From an uncultured Acidovorax sp. (GTDB lineage Bacteria; Pseudomonadota; Gammaproteobacteria; Burkholderiales; Burkholderiaceae_C), in assembly GCA_913774955.1 (NCBI GenBank), contig CAJYKV010000016.1, forward strand, positions 1 to 64,000: a stretch of 64,000 nt of DNA, given 5' to 3'. Positions 13,849 to 22,769 of this stretch are shown in pieces (within the stretch, counting starts at the first letter, position 1; the number at the start of each line of letters is the position of its first letter). The notes under the pieces are model-generated. The model worked only from the letters and a program-made list of their open reading frames with translations, was not told the origin of the DNA and did not search any database. The translations under genes and the position numbers were made by a program.

Positions 13849-15417
13849 ATGTCCTCTCCCACCCACACACCGCCCCTGGCGCCGCCGCCGCTCGAAGGCA
13901 GCGCGCGCATGTGGGGCACGCTGGCCCTCTCGGCGGCCACGTTCATGAACGTGCTGGACACGTCGATCGCCAACGTGTCCCTGCCCGCCATCGCGGGCGA
14001 CCTCGGCGTGAGCCCCACGCAGGGCACCTGGGTCATCACCAGCTTCGCGGTGGCCAACGCCATCGCCGTGCCGCTCACCGGCTGGCTGTCGCAGCGCTTC
14101 GGGCAGGTGCGCCTGTTCGTGGCCAGCGTGACGCTCTTCGTGATCGCCTCGCTGCTGTGCGGCATCGCCCCCAACATGGCCACGCTGATCGCGTTCCGCG
14201 CGCTGCAGGGCTTCGTGGCGGGGCCGATGATCCCGCTGTCGCAATCGCTGCTGCTCTCCAGCTACCCGCGCGCGCTCGCGGGCCTGGCGATGGCGATGTG
14301 GTCGATGACCACGCTCATCGCGCCCGTGATGGGGCCGTTGCTGGGCGGCTGGATCACCGACAACCTGACCTGGCCCTGGATCTTCTACATCAACGTGCCC
14401 GTAGGCATCGTGGCGGTGCTGGTCACCTGGGGCATCTTCCACAAGCGCGAATCCGAGCGGCGCGCGCTGCCGATCGACTCGGTCGGCCTCGCCCTGCTCG
14501 TCATCTGGGTGGCGGCGATGCAGGTGATGCTGGACATCGGCAAGGAGCACGACTGGTTCGCCTCGCCCTGGGTGGTGGCCTGCGCCGTCGTGGCCGTGGT
14601 GGGCTTCATCACTTTCATGGTCTGGGAGCGCGGAGAAGACCACCCGGTGGTGGACCTGTCGCTCTTCAAGATCCGCAACTTCTGGGCCGGTGCGCTGGCC
14701 ACGTCGGTGGGCTACGGCCTGTTCTTCGGCAACGTGGTGCTGCTGCCGCTCTGGCTGCAGCAGTACATGGGCTACACCGCCACGCAGGCGGGCATGGTGA
14801 TGGCGCCGGTGGGCCTGCTGGCGCTGGTGCTCTCGCCGGTGGTGGGCAAGAACATCGCCAAGGTGGACCCGCGCCGCTTCGCGACCTTCGCCTTCCTGGT
14901 GTTCGCCCTGGTGCTGTGGATGCGCTCGCGCTTCAACACGCAGGCCGATCTGATGACGATCATGGTGCCCACCATCATCCAGGGCATCGCCATGGCGTTC
15001 TTCTTCATCCCGCTGGTGACGATCACGCTGTCGGAGATCGCGCCCGCGCGCATCCCCTCGGCCTCGGGGCTGTCGAACTTCATGCGCATCACGGCCGGCG
15101 CGATCGGCACCTCGGTCTCGACCACGCTGTGGGAGCGGCGCGCCACGCTGCACCACGCCCAGCTCACCGAAGGGCTGCAGCAGGGTGGCGTGGCCGTCAC
15201 GCAGACGCTGCAGGGGCTGCAGGCCGGCGGACTCACCGCCGAGCAGGCGCTCGCGCAGGTGGAGCGGCTGGTGAACCAGCAGGCCTTCATGCTGGCGGCC
15301 AACGACATCTTCTATGCGTCGGCCGTGCTTTTCCTGCTGCTGATCCCGCTCGTGTGGCTGTCCCATCCGGTGCGCGCGAGCGCGGGCAGCGCGGACGCGG
15401 CCGCAGGGGCGCATTGA
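13849..15417 (+). CDS. emrB: EmrB-like multidrug efflux pump (MFS, DHA2 family, 14 TM)
   Basis: Proton-driven drug exporter of the inner membrane. It has 522 residues with 14 predicted helices. Seen: the DHA2 motifs LDTSIANVSLPAIAGDLG in helix 1, GWLSQRFGQVRLF in the 2-3 loop, and the motif C-like SMTTLIAPVMGPLLGGWIT in helix 5. It is last in the marR-nodT-emrA-emrB operon, 34 bp after emrA. Substrates are unknown; related pumps export hydrophobic and phenolic compounds. Confidence 0.95.
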   Translation: MSSPTHTPPLAPPPLEGSARMWGTLALSAATFMNVLDTSIANVSLPAIAGDLGVSPTQGTWVITSFAVANAIAVPLTGWLSQRFGQVRLFVASVTLFVIASLLCGIAPNMATLIAFRALQGFVAGPMIPLSQSLLLSSYPRALAGLAMAMWSMTTLIAPVMGPLLGGWITDNLTWPWIFYINVPVGIVAVLVTWGIFHKRESERRALPIDSVGLALLVIWVAAMQVMLDIGKEHDWFASPWVVACAVVAVVGFITFMVWERGEDHPVVDLSLFKIRNFWAGALATSVGYGLFFGNVVLLPLWLQQYMGYTATQAGMVMAPVGLLALVLSPVVGKNIAKVDPRRFATFAFLVFALVLWMRSRFNTQADLMTIMVPTIIQGIAMAFFFIPLVTITLSEIAPARIPSASGLSNFMRITAGAIGTSVSTTLWERRATLHHAQLTEGLQQGGVAVTQTLQGLQAGGLTAEQALAQVERLVNQQAFMLAANDIFYASAVLFLLLIPLVWLSHPVRASAGSADAAAGAH

Positions 15418-15445
15418 CGGGAGGATGACGCTGCGCCGGTTTCAA

Positions 15446-15463
15446 AGGCCCGACGGCGGGCCT
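15446..15463. terminator. Hairpin between convergent emrB and dienelactone hydrolase genes
   Basis: AGGCCC-gacggc-GGGCCT forms a 6-bp stem between two convergent genes. There is no T-tract, so it is at best a weak bidirectional stop. Confidence 0.3.
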
Positions 15464-15486
15464 CTGGCGCACGCCCCTGCAGCAGC

Positions 15487-16176
15487 TCAGCCCAGGTGCT
15501 TCGCGAAGAATGCCAGCGTGCGTTCGCGCGCCAGGTCTGCCGAGGGCGCGTCGTAGGAGCCGCGCTGGTCGCAGTTGAAGCCGTGGTCGGCTTCGTAGAT
15601 GTAGGCCTCCACCTCCGGATGCGCCTTGCGGAAGGCCTCCACGCCGTCGAGCGGGATGTAGTGGTCGCGCTTTCCGAAGTGCGCGATCACCGGGCAGCGT
15701 GGCGTGCGGGCCACTTCCTGCTCGCCCGTGATGCCGCCGCCGTAGTACACCGCGGCCGCCGACAGGCCCTGCAGCTCGCACGCCGCCCTCCAGGACAGCA
15801 GGCCGCCCCAGCAGTAGCCCACGATGCCGACCTTGCCGCCGCTCTGCTGGGCCGCATGGTCGATGGCCGCCTGGATGTCGGGCAGCACGCCGGCGCCCGG
15901 CAGCGCCTCGACCTGCTGCTTGAGGCCGAAGCCTTCCTTCATGTCGTCGTCGCTGTAGCCCAGCTCCACGCCCGGCTGCACGCGCGCGAAGGTGGCGGGC
16001 GCCACCGCCAGGTAGCCGGCCGCCGCATAGCGGTCGGCCACGGAGCGGATGTGCGAATTCACGCCGAAGATTTCCTGCAGCACCACCACGGCACCGCGCG
16101 CCGGGCCCTCGGGCTTCGCTACCCAGGCGGGTACCTTGAAACCGTCGGCCGAAGCCAGATCCACGAAACTGCCCAT
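15487..16176 (-). CDS. Dienelactone hydrolase family protein
   Basis: Cytosolic alpha/beta hydrolase related to carboxymethylenebutenolidase of the chlorocatechol pathway. It has 229 residues, the family length. The Cys-Asp-His triad is visible: C122 in GYCWGG, D171 in HFGKRDHYIP and H198 in YEADHGFNCD. E35 in the LQEIFGVN block is the residue that tunes the Cys nucleophile in this family. No catechol-pathway genes are next to it, so its natural substrate is open. Divergent from an SDR gene. Confidence 0.92.
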   Translation of the reverse strand: MGSFVDLASADGFKVPAWVAKPEGPARGAVVVLQEIFGVNSHIRSVADRYAAAGYLAVAPATFARVQPGVELGYSDDDMKEGFGLKQQVEALPGAGVLPDIQAAIDHAAQQSGGKVGIVGYCWGGLLSWRAACELQGLSAAAVYYGGGITGEQEVARTPRCPVIAHFGKRDHYIPLDGVEAFRKAHPEVEAYIYEADHGFNCDQRGSYDAPSADLARERTLAFFAKHLG

Positions 16177-16313
16177 GTCGTCACTCCTTCGATATTGACT
16201 GCGTGAACGCCCCCGCGTGCGGGGACGGCGAAAAAGAACCGATCGCAGCGCACGCCTGCCCGGGGCCGGCGGTGCTGTAATCGCGCCACGGCATTCTTGC
16301 AGGAGACGCTCCC

Positions 16314-17063
16314 ATGGACAAAAAAGTGGTTTTGGTGACGGGCGGCAGCCGCGGCATCGGCGCGGCCACCGCCCGGCTCGCGGCCCGGCGCGGCTGGGCC
16401 GTGGCCGTGAACTACGCCCGCGACGCGGCCGCGGCGGCGCGCGTGGTGGATGGCATCCTGGCGGAGGGCGGCGAGGCCGTCGCGCTGCAGGGTGACGTGG
16501 CCGACGAAGCGCAGGTCGTGGCCCTCTTCGCGGCGGTGGATGCGCGGCTGGGCCGGCTTTCGGCCCTGGTGAACAACGCCGGCGTGGTGGACGTGCCCTC
16601 GCGCGTGTCGGAGATGGGCGGCGAGCGGCTGCGGCGCATGTTCGGCATCAACGTGCTGGGCAGCTTCTTCTGCGCCCGCGAGGCCGTGCGGCGCATGAGC
16701 ACCCGCGAAGGCGGCAGCGGCGGGAGCATCGTCAATGTCTCCAGCGCCGCGGCCCGCCTGGGGGCGGCCCATCAGTACGTGGACTATGCGGCCGCCAAGG
16801 GCGCGATCGACGCGATGACCGTGGGCCTCGCGCGCGAAGTGGCGGCCGAGGGCATCCGCGTGAATGCGGTGCGGCCCGGCCTGATCGACACGGAGATCCA
16901 CGCCAGCGGCGGCCTGCCCGACCGCGTGCGCGACCTCGCCCACCAGGTGCCCATGGGCCGCGGCGGCACGGCCGAGGAGGTGGCGGAGTCCATCGTCTGG
17001 CTGATGTCGGACGCCGCGAGCTACACCACCATGAGCCTGCTGGAAGTCTCCGGCGGCCGCTGA
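16314..17063 (+). CDS. Short-chain dehydrogenase/reductase
   Basis: NAD(P)-dependent SDR of the classical type, 249 residues. Seen: TGGSRGIG at 9-16, NNAG at 87-90, catalytic serines at 143-144, and YxxxK with Y158 and K162. An Asn and Arg after the second beta strand (VNYARD) suggest NADP preference, as in FabG-like enzymes. The substrate cannot be told. An AGGAGA ribosome-binding site sits 8-9 nt before the ATG. It is followed 16 bp later by a marC gene on the same strand. Confidence 0.9.
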   Translation: MDKKVVLVTGGSRGIGAATARLAARRGWAVAVNYARDAAAAARVVDGILAEGGEAVALQGDVADEAQVVALFAAVDARLGRLSALVNNAGVVDVPSRVSEMGGERLRRMFGINVLGSFFCAREAVRRMSTREGGSGGSIVNVSSAAARLGAAHQYVDYAAAKGAIDAMTVGLAREVAAEGIRVNAVRPGLIDTEIHASGGLPDRVRDLAHQVPMGRGGTAEEVAESIVWLMSDAASYTTMSLLEVSGGR

Positions 17064-17079
17064 CCCAGGAAGTCCCCCC

Positions 17080-17715
17080 ATGGACCTCAAACCGCTCATC
17101 ACCCTGCTGGCCATCGTGAACCCGCTGGCCATCGTCCCCTTCTTCATCCACTACACCGACGGGTTCTCGCCGCGCCAGCGGCGGCGCACCATCCAGGTGG
17201 CGGCGTTCAGCGCGTTCTGCGTGATCGCGGCCTGCGCGCTGCTGGGCCTGCAGATCCTCGCGTTCTTCAACATCTCGCTGCAGAGCTTCCAGGTGGGCGG
17301 CGGCATGCTGCTGCTCATCAGCGCGATGAACATGCTCAATGCGCAACCCGCCGAGGCCAAGCCCCACACCCACGAGCTGGAGGAAGGCGCCGAGAAGGCC
17401 GCGCAGGGCGACAGCATCGCCGTGGTGCCGCTCACCATCCCGCTGCTCACCGGGCCGGCGAGCATGTCCACCGTGGTGATTTATGCCGACCGGGCACAGA
17501 CCGTCTGGCAGCACCTCGCGCTGGTGGGCTACGGCGTGGTGATCGCGCTGGCCACGGCAGTGTGCTTCGCTCTCGCCGACCCGATCGCGCGCGTGCTGGG
17601 CAAGACCGGCATCAACGTGATGACGCGGCTCATGGGGCTGATCCTCGCGGCGCTGGCGGTGGAGGTGATGGCCGACGGGCTGGGCAAGCTGTTTCCCGTG
17701 CTGGTGGCGCGCTGA
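17080..17715 (+). CDS. MarC-family integral membrane protein
   Basis: Six-helix inner-membrane protein of the MarC/UPF0056 family, 211 residues, starting MDLKPLITLLAIVNPLAIVP, a typical N-terminus. The conserved PLTIPLLTGPASMSTVVIY block is present. Despite the name, MarC proteins have no proven role in antibiotic resistance. It ends 2 bp before creB, so it is probably transcribed with the two-component genes. Confidence 0.92.
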   Translation: MDLKPLITLLAIVNPLAIVPFFIHYTDGFSPRQRRRTIQVAAFSAFCVIAACALLGLQILAFFNISLQSFQVGGGMLLLISAMNMLNAQPAEAKPHTHELEEGAEKAAQGDSIAVVPLTIPLLTGPASMSTVVIYADRAQTVWQHLALVGYGVVIALATAVCFALADPIARVLGKTGINVMTRLMGLILAALAVEVMADGLGKLFPVLVAR

Positions 17716-17717
17716 CC

Positions 17718-18413
17718 ATGGCCGCACGCCTGCTGCTCGTGGAGGACGACCCGGCGATCGCGCGCACGGTGGCCTATGCGCTGGAACGCGACGGCCTGGC
17801 GGTGAGCCACAGCCTGCTGCTGAGCGATGCCCGCGGCCTGCTGCGCAGCCACCGCTTCGATCTGCTGGTGCTGGACGTCGGCCTGCCCGACGGCAGCGGA
17901 CTGGATCTGCTGCGGGAGCTGCGGCAGCAGGGCCACGGCCTGCCGGTGCTGATGCTCAGCGCGCACGGGGAGGAGATCGACCGCGTGCTGGGGCTGGAGC
18001 TCGGCGCCGACGACTACCTGCCCAAGCCCTTCAGCCCGCGGGAGCTGGCGGCGCGCGCCAAGGCGCTGCTGCGCCGCTCCGCCGGGCCCGCGGCCGTGCC
18101 TGCCGGGGCGGTTTCGCCAGCGGCCGGCAGCGCCTTCCACGACGACCTGGCCGGCCAGCGCGTGCACCTGCACGGCCGGCCGCTGGAGCTCACGCGGCGC
18201 GAATACCGGCTGCTCTCGGTACTGCTCGCCGGCGCCGGCCGCATCCACGCGCGCGACGCCCTGCTGGCCGCCGCCTGGGGCAGCGACAGCGAGAGCACCG
18301 ACCGCACCGTGGACACCCACGTCAAGACCCTGCGCGCCAAGCTGCGCGAGGCCGATCCGGCGCGCGAGTACATCCGCACGCAGCGCGGCATGGGCTATTC
18401 GTTAGAAGTATGA
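17718..18413 (+). CDS. creB: Response regulator, CreB-like (OmpR family)
   Basis: Two-component DNA-binding regulator, 231 residues. The receiver domain has acidic D10-D11, phospho-acceptor D53 (LVLDVGLPDG) and K103 (LPKPF). It is followed by a winged-helix C-terminal domain ending RTQRGMGYSLEV. The presence of creC and creD downstream supports the CreB name; E. coli CreBC senses growth and envelope states and drives creD. Unusually, 214 bp of hairpin-rich repeat separates it from creC. Confidence 0.9.
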   Translation: MAARLLLVEDDPAIARTVAYALERDGLAVSHSLLLSDARGLLRSHRFDLLVLDVGLPDGSGLDLLRELRQQGHGLPVLMLSAHGEEIDRVLGLELGADDYLPKPFSPRELAARAKALLRRSAGPAAVPAGAVSPAAGSAFHDDLAGQRVHLHGRPLELTRREYRLLSVLLAGAGRIHARDALLAAAWGSDSESTDRTVDTHVKTLRAKLREADPAREYIRTQRGMGYSLEV

Positions 18414-18560
18414 GGCCCCCCCTGAGGCGCTTCGCGCCATCCCCCCGAGGGGGGACGACGCCGGTGGCCCGGCGAAGCCGGTTCCACGGCGTCCGCTGGC
18501 TTGGCCTGCTCCGCGGCCTTTCGAAGGGTCGGGACCGGGGGCGGGCGGGTGTCTGCGGGC
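18414..18560. repeat. GC-rich hairpin-bearing intergenic repeat element between creB and creC
   Basis: Begins right at the creB stop. It contains CCCCCC...GGGGGG arms around 18414-18453 (with GGCGC/GCGCC inside), then CCGGTGGCCCGGCGAAGCCGG, trimmed here to the stem CCGGC-gaa-GCCGG, and a TTCCACGG tail. I recall closely similar blocks scattered between genes of Comamonadaceae. Only this one copy is seen in the window, so the repeat status rests on memory. Confidence 0.5.
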
Positions 18561-18627
18561 AAACCAGCGCCCTGCATCACTTCATTGAAGCTAGCCCAGC
18601 GCAGACGCTGCGGGCAGGGGGCTGACC

Positions 18628-20079
18628 ATGCGCCTCGGACTGCGGCTGCTGTTCGCGTTCTTCCTCATCAACGGCATCGCGGCATTCTTCGTGCTGCGGG
18701 TGTTCACGGCCGAGATCAAGCCCAGCGTGCGGGAGGTGATGGAGGACATGATGGTGGACACCGCCAACCTGCTCGCGGAGCTGGCGAGCGACGACCTAGC
18801 GAGCGGGCGCCTCGCGGCTGGCGCGGAGAACAGCGATTTCGCCCGCCACGTGCGCCGCTATGCGGCCCGGCCGGTCGATGCGTCCATCTGGGGCCTTTCG
18901 AAGCAGACGCTGGACTTCCGCATCTACGTGACCGATGCGCGCGGGCGCGTGCTCTTCGACACCGAGCGGCGCTCCGTGGGCGACGATTACTCGCAGTGGC
19001 GCGACGTGGCCCGCACGCTGCGCGGCGAGTACGGCGCCCGCGCCACACGCGACGTGCAGACGGACGACACCAGTGGCGTGATGTACGTGGCCGCACCCAT
19101 CTGGATCGGTGGCGCCGCCGGAGGCGAGCGGCGCATCGGCGGGGTGCTCACGGTGGCGAAGCCGACGCGCACGGTGCAGCGCTTCATCGACCGCGCCGAG
19201 CGCAAGGTGCTGCAGGGCGGGCTGCTGCTGCTCGCGCTGTCGGCCGCCGTGGGCGTGGCCGTCACCGTGTGGACGGTGTGGCACGTGCGCCGGCTGCGCG
19301 ACTATGCCCGCAGCGTGCAGGCGCCGGGCGAGGGCGCGGGCCCGCCGCCGCCGGTGCCGCGCGTGCCGGGGGAACTGGGCGACCTGGCGCGCGCCATGGA
19401 CCGCATGCGCGAGCGGCTCGCGGGCCGCGACTACATCGAGGGCTACGTGCGCGCCCTCACCCACGAGCTCAAGAGCCCCGTGGCGGCCATCCGCGGCGCG
19501 GGCGAGCTGCTGCAGGACGACCTGCCCGCAGACGACCGCCGGCAGTTCGCGGCCCAGGTGGTGGAGCAGAGCGAGCGGCTGCAGCGCCTCGTCGACCGGC
19601 TGCTGGAGTTGAGCAAGCTGGAGCAGCGCCAGCATGCCGAGGCCGGCGCCGCGCCCGTGGCGCTGCGCGCCTGCGCCGAGGCCGCCCTGCGCCAGTGCGC
19701 CGCGCGCGCCCGCCAGCGCGGCGTGCGGCTGCAACTGGAGGGCGACGGCGGCAGCGGCCCGTGGGAGGCCGAGCTCATCACCCTCGCGCTGGGCAACCTC
19801 GTCGACAACGCGATCGACTTCTCGCCCGCGGGCGGCACCGTGCGCGTGGTGCTGGACGGCCCCACCGCCACCGTGCAGGACGAAGGGCCGGGCGTGCCGG
19901 ACTACGCCCTGCCGCGGCTGGGCGAACGCTTCTTCACCACCGCGCGGCCGGACGGCACGCGCAGCGGCTCGGGCCTGGGGCTGGCGATCGTGAAGCGCGT
20001 CATGGCGCTGCACGGGGGCCGGCTCGACGTCGCCAGCACCGCCCAGGGGCTGCGGGCGACGCTGGTGCTCGGCGGCTGA
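18628..20079 (+). CDS. creC: Sensor histidine kinase, CreC-like
   Basis: Inner-membrane sensor kinase, 483 residues: TM1 at about 5-25, a periplasmic sensor region of about 165 residues, TM2 at about 193-212, a linker, then the kinase core. The phospho-acceptor His (about 279) is in RALTHELKSPVAAIRG. The ATP-binding boxes are NLVDNAIDFSP (N), DEGPGVP (G1) and GSGLGLAIVKRVM (G2). The HELKSPVAAIRGA signature is characteristic of CreC. It lies between creB and creD. Confidence 0.92.
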   Translation: MRLGLRLLFAFFLINGIAAFFVLRVFTAEIKPSVREVMEDMMVDTANLLAELASDDLASGRLAAGAENSDFARHVRRYAARPVDASIWGLSKQTLDFRIYVTDARGRVLFDTERRSVGDDYSQWRDVARTLRGEYGARATRDVQTDDTSGVMYVAAPIWIGGAAGGERRIGGVLTVAKPTRTVQRFIDRAERKVLQGGLLLLALSAAVGVAVTVWTVWHVRRLRDYARSVQAPGEGAGPPPPVPRVPGELGDLARAMDRMRERLAGRDYIEGYVRALTHELKSPVAAIRGAGELLQDDLPADDRRQFAAQVVEQSERLQRLVDRLLELSKLEQRQHAEAGAAPVALRACAEAALRQCAARARQRGVRLQLEGDGGSGPWEAELITLALGNLVDNAIDFSPAGGTVRVVLDGPTATVQDEGPGVPDYALPRLGERFFTTARPDGTRSGSGLGLAIVKRVMALHGGRLDVASTAQGLRATLVLGG

Positions 20080-20245
20080 CGGCCCTCCGGGCGGACGCAT
20101 CCGGACCGCGGGCCCGCGGCAGCCGCGTTCCGTCGCGTCGCGGCGCCGCACCGCGCGACTTCACGCCCGCCTCACACACCTCATCTCCCCCTCACACCCG
20201 GAGCCCAGACTGCCCCTCCATCACCACTTGCCGGAGGAGCTTCCC

Positions 20246-21655
20246 TTGAAACGTCCCTTTCTCGCCAAAGCCGCCGCGCTGTTCGCGGTCACCCTGCTGC
20301 TGCTCTTCGGGCTCGGCATGATCGAAGACATCGTGCGCGACCGGCAGCACTACCGCAGCGAGGCCACCCGCAGCGTGGCCCAGAGCCTGGCCGGGCCGCA
20401 GACGCTGCTCGGGCCGATGCTGCACAGCGCCTGCGTGGAAACCTGGGATATCGTGACCGGCAAGGGCGAGGAGCGCCGCACGGCCGAGCAGCGGCGCGAG
20501 TTCCTGCTCACCGCCATGCCCGAATCGCTGCAGGTGCGCTCCGGCGCCGCGATGCAGCAGCTGGCGCGCGGCCTGCACCAGGTCAACGCCTATACCCTGC
20601 AGGCCCACGTCACCGCGCGCTGGGCCCCGCTCGCGGACCTACGGCCGCACGCCACCGTGGAGGGATCGCGCATGCAGTGCGGCGCGCCCATCCTCATGCT
20701 GGCCGTGGGCGATGCCCGCGGCATCCGCGCCGCCCGCGTGGAGGTCGATGGGCAGCCGCTGGCGCTCAAGCCCGGCACCTTCCATCCCACCTACACCCGC
20801 GGCCTGCACACGCCGCTGCCGGAATTGCTGCGCGGGCGCGGCGAGCCCCTGAGCGCCTCCGTGGACCTCGAACTGGTAGGCACCGAACGCCTCTCCGTCG
20901 TGCCCCTGGGCGGCACGACCGACGTGCAGTTGCAGAGCAGCTGGCCGCATCCGTCGTTCGGGGGCCGCTTCCTGCCCTCCGAGCGCACCGTCGGCGAGGA
21001 CGGGTTCACGGCGCGCTGGCACCTCTCCGCGCTGGCCTCCACCGCGCAGCAGGACGTGGCCGCCAATCGCCGCCTCTGCGATCTCGTGGGCGATGCGGTG
21101 CCCTACGAACCGCCGGGCACGTCCGAGGCGGGCTGCGCCGACGCGTTCGGCGTGTCGTTCATCGATCCGGTCAACCCGTATTCGCTCTCCGACCGCGCCA
21201 CGAAATACGGCGTGTTGTTCATCGCGCTCACCTTCGTGGCCGTGGGCCTGTTCGAGCTGCTGCAGCGGCTCCGGGTGCATCCGGTGCAGTACCTGCTCGT
21301 GGGTAGCGCCCTGTGCAGTTTCTTCCTGCTGCTGGTGAGCCTGTCCGAGCACCTGCCGTTCGGCACGGCCTACGCGGCGGCGGCCAGCGCGTGCGTGCTG
21401 CTGCTGGCCTACTACGCCTGCCACATGCTGCGCAGCGTGCGGCGCGGCCTGCCGTTCGGCGCGGGCATTGCCCTGCTCTACGGCCTGCTCTACCTGCTGC
21501 TGCAGCTGGAACAGACGGCGCTGGTGGTGGGGGCGCTGGCGCTGTGCGCGGTGCTGGCGTTCGTGATGGTGGCCACCCGCAGGCTGGACTGGTATGCGCT
21601 GTCTTCCGGCGGCCGGGCGCTGCCCCCAGCTCCGCGGACGGAGGCAGCGCAATGA
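20246..21655 (+). CDS. creD: Inner-membrane protein CreD
   Basis: Cell-envelope protein of the CreBC regulon, 469 residues from the TTG at 20246. The choice of start is decided by a strong GGAGGAG at 20233-20239 with a 6-nt spacer; an earlier in-frame TTG at 20228 would put that motif inside the gene. Seen: an N-terminal anchor helix, a large periplasmic beta-rich domain (about 40-310, with the conserved SWPHPSFGGRFLP block), then about six C-terminal helices from KYGVLFIALTFVAVGLFELL onward. In E. coli creD is induced by CreBC; its activity is unknown. Confidence 0.9.
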   Translation: MKRPFLAKAAALFAVTLLLLFGLGMIEDIVRDRQHYRSEATRSVAQSLAGPQTLLGPMLHSACVETWDIVTGKGEERRTAEQRREFLLTAMPESLQVRSGAAMQQLARGLHQVNAYTLQAHVTARWAPLADLRPHATVEGSRMQCGAPILMLAVGDARGIRAARVEVDGQPLALKPGTFHPTYTRGLHTPLPELLRGRGEPLSASVDLELVGTERLSVVPLGGTTDVQLQSSWPHPSFGGRFLPSERTVGEDGFTARWHLSALASTAQQDVAANRRLCDLVGDAVPYEPPGTSEAGCADAFGVSFIDPVNPYSLSDRATKYGVLFIALTFVAVGLFELLQRLRVHPVQYLLVGSALCSFFLLLVSLSEHLPFGTAYAAAASACVLLLAYYACHMLRSVRRGLPFGAGIALLYGLLYLLLQLEQTALVVGALALCAVLAFVMVATRRLDWYALSSGGRALPPAPRTEAAQ

Positions 21656-21960
21656 CCGCGGAGGCCGCGTCCCGGACCGGCGCCGCCGCATGGTCGGGCT
21701 ATCTCTCGGCATGGCAGGCGCCCGCGGCGGCCACGGCACCCGCGCCGCTCGGCCTCGAAGACATCGCCCGCCTGGAACGCTACCGCGACCGTCTGCTGGC
21801 GGCGTGGGAGGCGCAGGACCAGGACGCCCTGCGCTCCGCGAAGCAGGCCGTGCTCCGGACGGCCCGCATGCGCCCGATGCCCAGCCCGGTCTTCATGAAG
21901 GCCCTGCGCGGGCTGGCCTGGCGCATGGCGGCGCTGCGCCTGGAGCGATCGCGCGCGTGA
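21652..21960 (+). CDS. Small protein of unknown function, translationally coupled to creD
   Basis: Predicted soluble protein of 102 residues that I do not recognise. It starts with an ATGA overlap on the creD stop, so coupling is likely. The first third is Ala-rich; the rest is helical and basic (LEDIARLERYRDRLLAAWEAQDQ, shown broken as LEDIARLERYRD then RLLAAWEAQDQ; MRPMPSPVFMKALRGLAWRM). No signal peptide or membrane helix is seen. Codon use matches its neighbours, which favours a real gene over a chance frame. Confidence 0.6.
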   Translation: MTAEAASRTGAAAWSGYLSAWQAPAAATAPAPLGLEDIARLERYRDRLLAAWEAQDQDALRSAKQAVLRTARMRPMPSPVFMKALRGLAWRMAALRLERSRA

Positions 21961-22024
21961 GCGAGGAAATGGCCATCTCTCCGCGCCTGCGTCCGGGATA
22001 CGGCGCGCAGGCGCGCCAGCCGGT

Positions 22025-22540
22025 TCAAGCCGCTGCGGCGACCCGGCTTTCGGCTTCCGGAGCGGCCGGATCGCTGGAGCATGCGCCGCCGCAGCCGTGG
22101 ATGGGCTCGGCCGGCAGCGCGTCCGGCGCATGCACGGTGCCGCTGGCGGGGTCGTAGCCCACGCGACGCAGGTGCAGGGCCAGCGCGGCGTCCATGGTCT
22201 GCGTGTGCTGGGGAAACCACACCGCCAGCTCGCCGGCCATGTGGCGCAGCACGGCGGGCTCGCCCGCCTCGGCGCGGGCCGTGCCCTCGCCCATGACCTG
22301 CAGCACCACCTTGTGCTGCAGGCTGTGGCAGTTGCCGGAGGCGAAGCGGGTGGCGGCCATCCAGGCGTCCTCCCGGGCGAAGTGCCCGGTGGTGTGCGCC
22401 ACGAGCGCGCGCCACGCGGGCAGCAGTGCCCCGTCGTCCGCCTCCTGGACGGCGGCCAGCAGCGCGACGAATTCCTCGTGCGTTTCATCCATGAGGGGCA
22501 GGTCCAGGGCCAGGCCCTCCGACCATTGCAATGCGGCCAT
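22025..22540 (-). CDS. Bacteriohemerythrin-like protein
   Basis: Di-iron, oxygen-binding four-helix protein, 171 residues. The metal ligands of the family are visible: H21 (DETHEEF), H53 and E57 (HFAREDAW), H72 and H76 (HSLQH), and later the QHTQTMDAALALHL segment supplying the last His and Asp. The C-terminus adds about 40 residues with a GCGGAC motif not needed for the fold. Possible roles are oxygen storage, delivery or sensing. Monocistronic, divergent from nothing close; its 3' end faces the creD operon. Confidence 0.88.
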   Translation of the reverse strand: MAALQWSEGLALDLPLMDETHEEFVALLAAVQEADDGALLPAWRALVAHTTGHFAREDAWMAATRFASGNCHSLQHKVVLQVMGEGTARAEAGEPAVLRHMAGELAVWFPQHTQTMDAALALHLRRVGYDPASGTVHAPDALPAEPIHGCGGACSSDPAAPEAESRVAAAA

Positions 22541-22682
22541 GCGTCTCTCCAATCCTTGGGGCTTCGGGTGAGCGATGCAGCTTAGGCGCTGCCACCCGGT
22601 GGGGATTTGACGCAGGTCAGCCTTCCCGCGGCGGCGGCGAGGCGATGGCGAAGGCCGGGCGCGCTGCGGATCCGCACGCCGC

Positions 22683-22724
22683 AAAAAAAGAGGCCGGAGC
22701 CTCCCTGGTGGAAGGATCCGGCCC
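22683..22724 (-). terminator. Rho-independent terminator of the Cys-pair repeat protein gene
   Basis: On the minus strand GGCCGGA (from 22717-22723) pairs with TCCGGCC (22692-22698), followed by a T-run (A-tract at 22683-22689 on the plus strand). It lies about 45 bp after the stop at 22770. Confidence 0.75.
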
Positions 22725-22769
22725 ACAGAGGACCATGGCGTGGCGTGCCATGGTTCCCACCAGCGTGGC

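Noticed and set aside
13672-15414. A 580-codon open frame on the minus strand opposite emrB
   Set aside because: Arg/His-rich composition without hydrophobic or catalytic patterns; emrB on the other strand has full family motifs.
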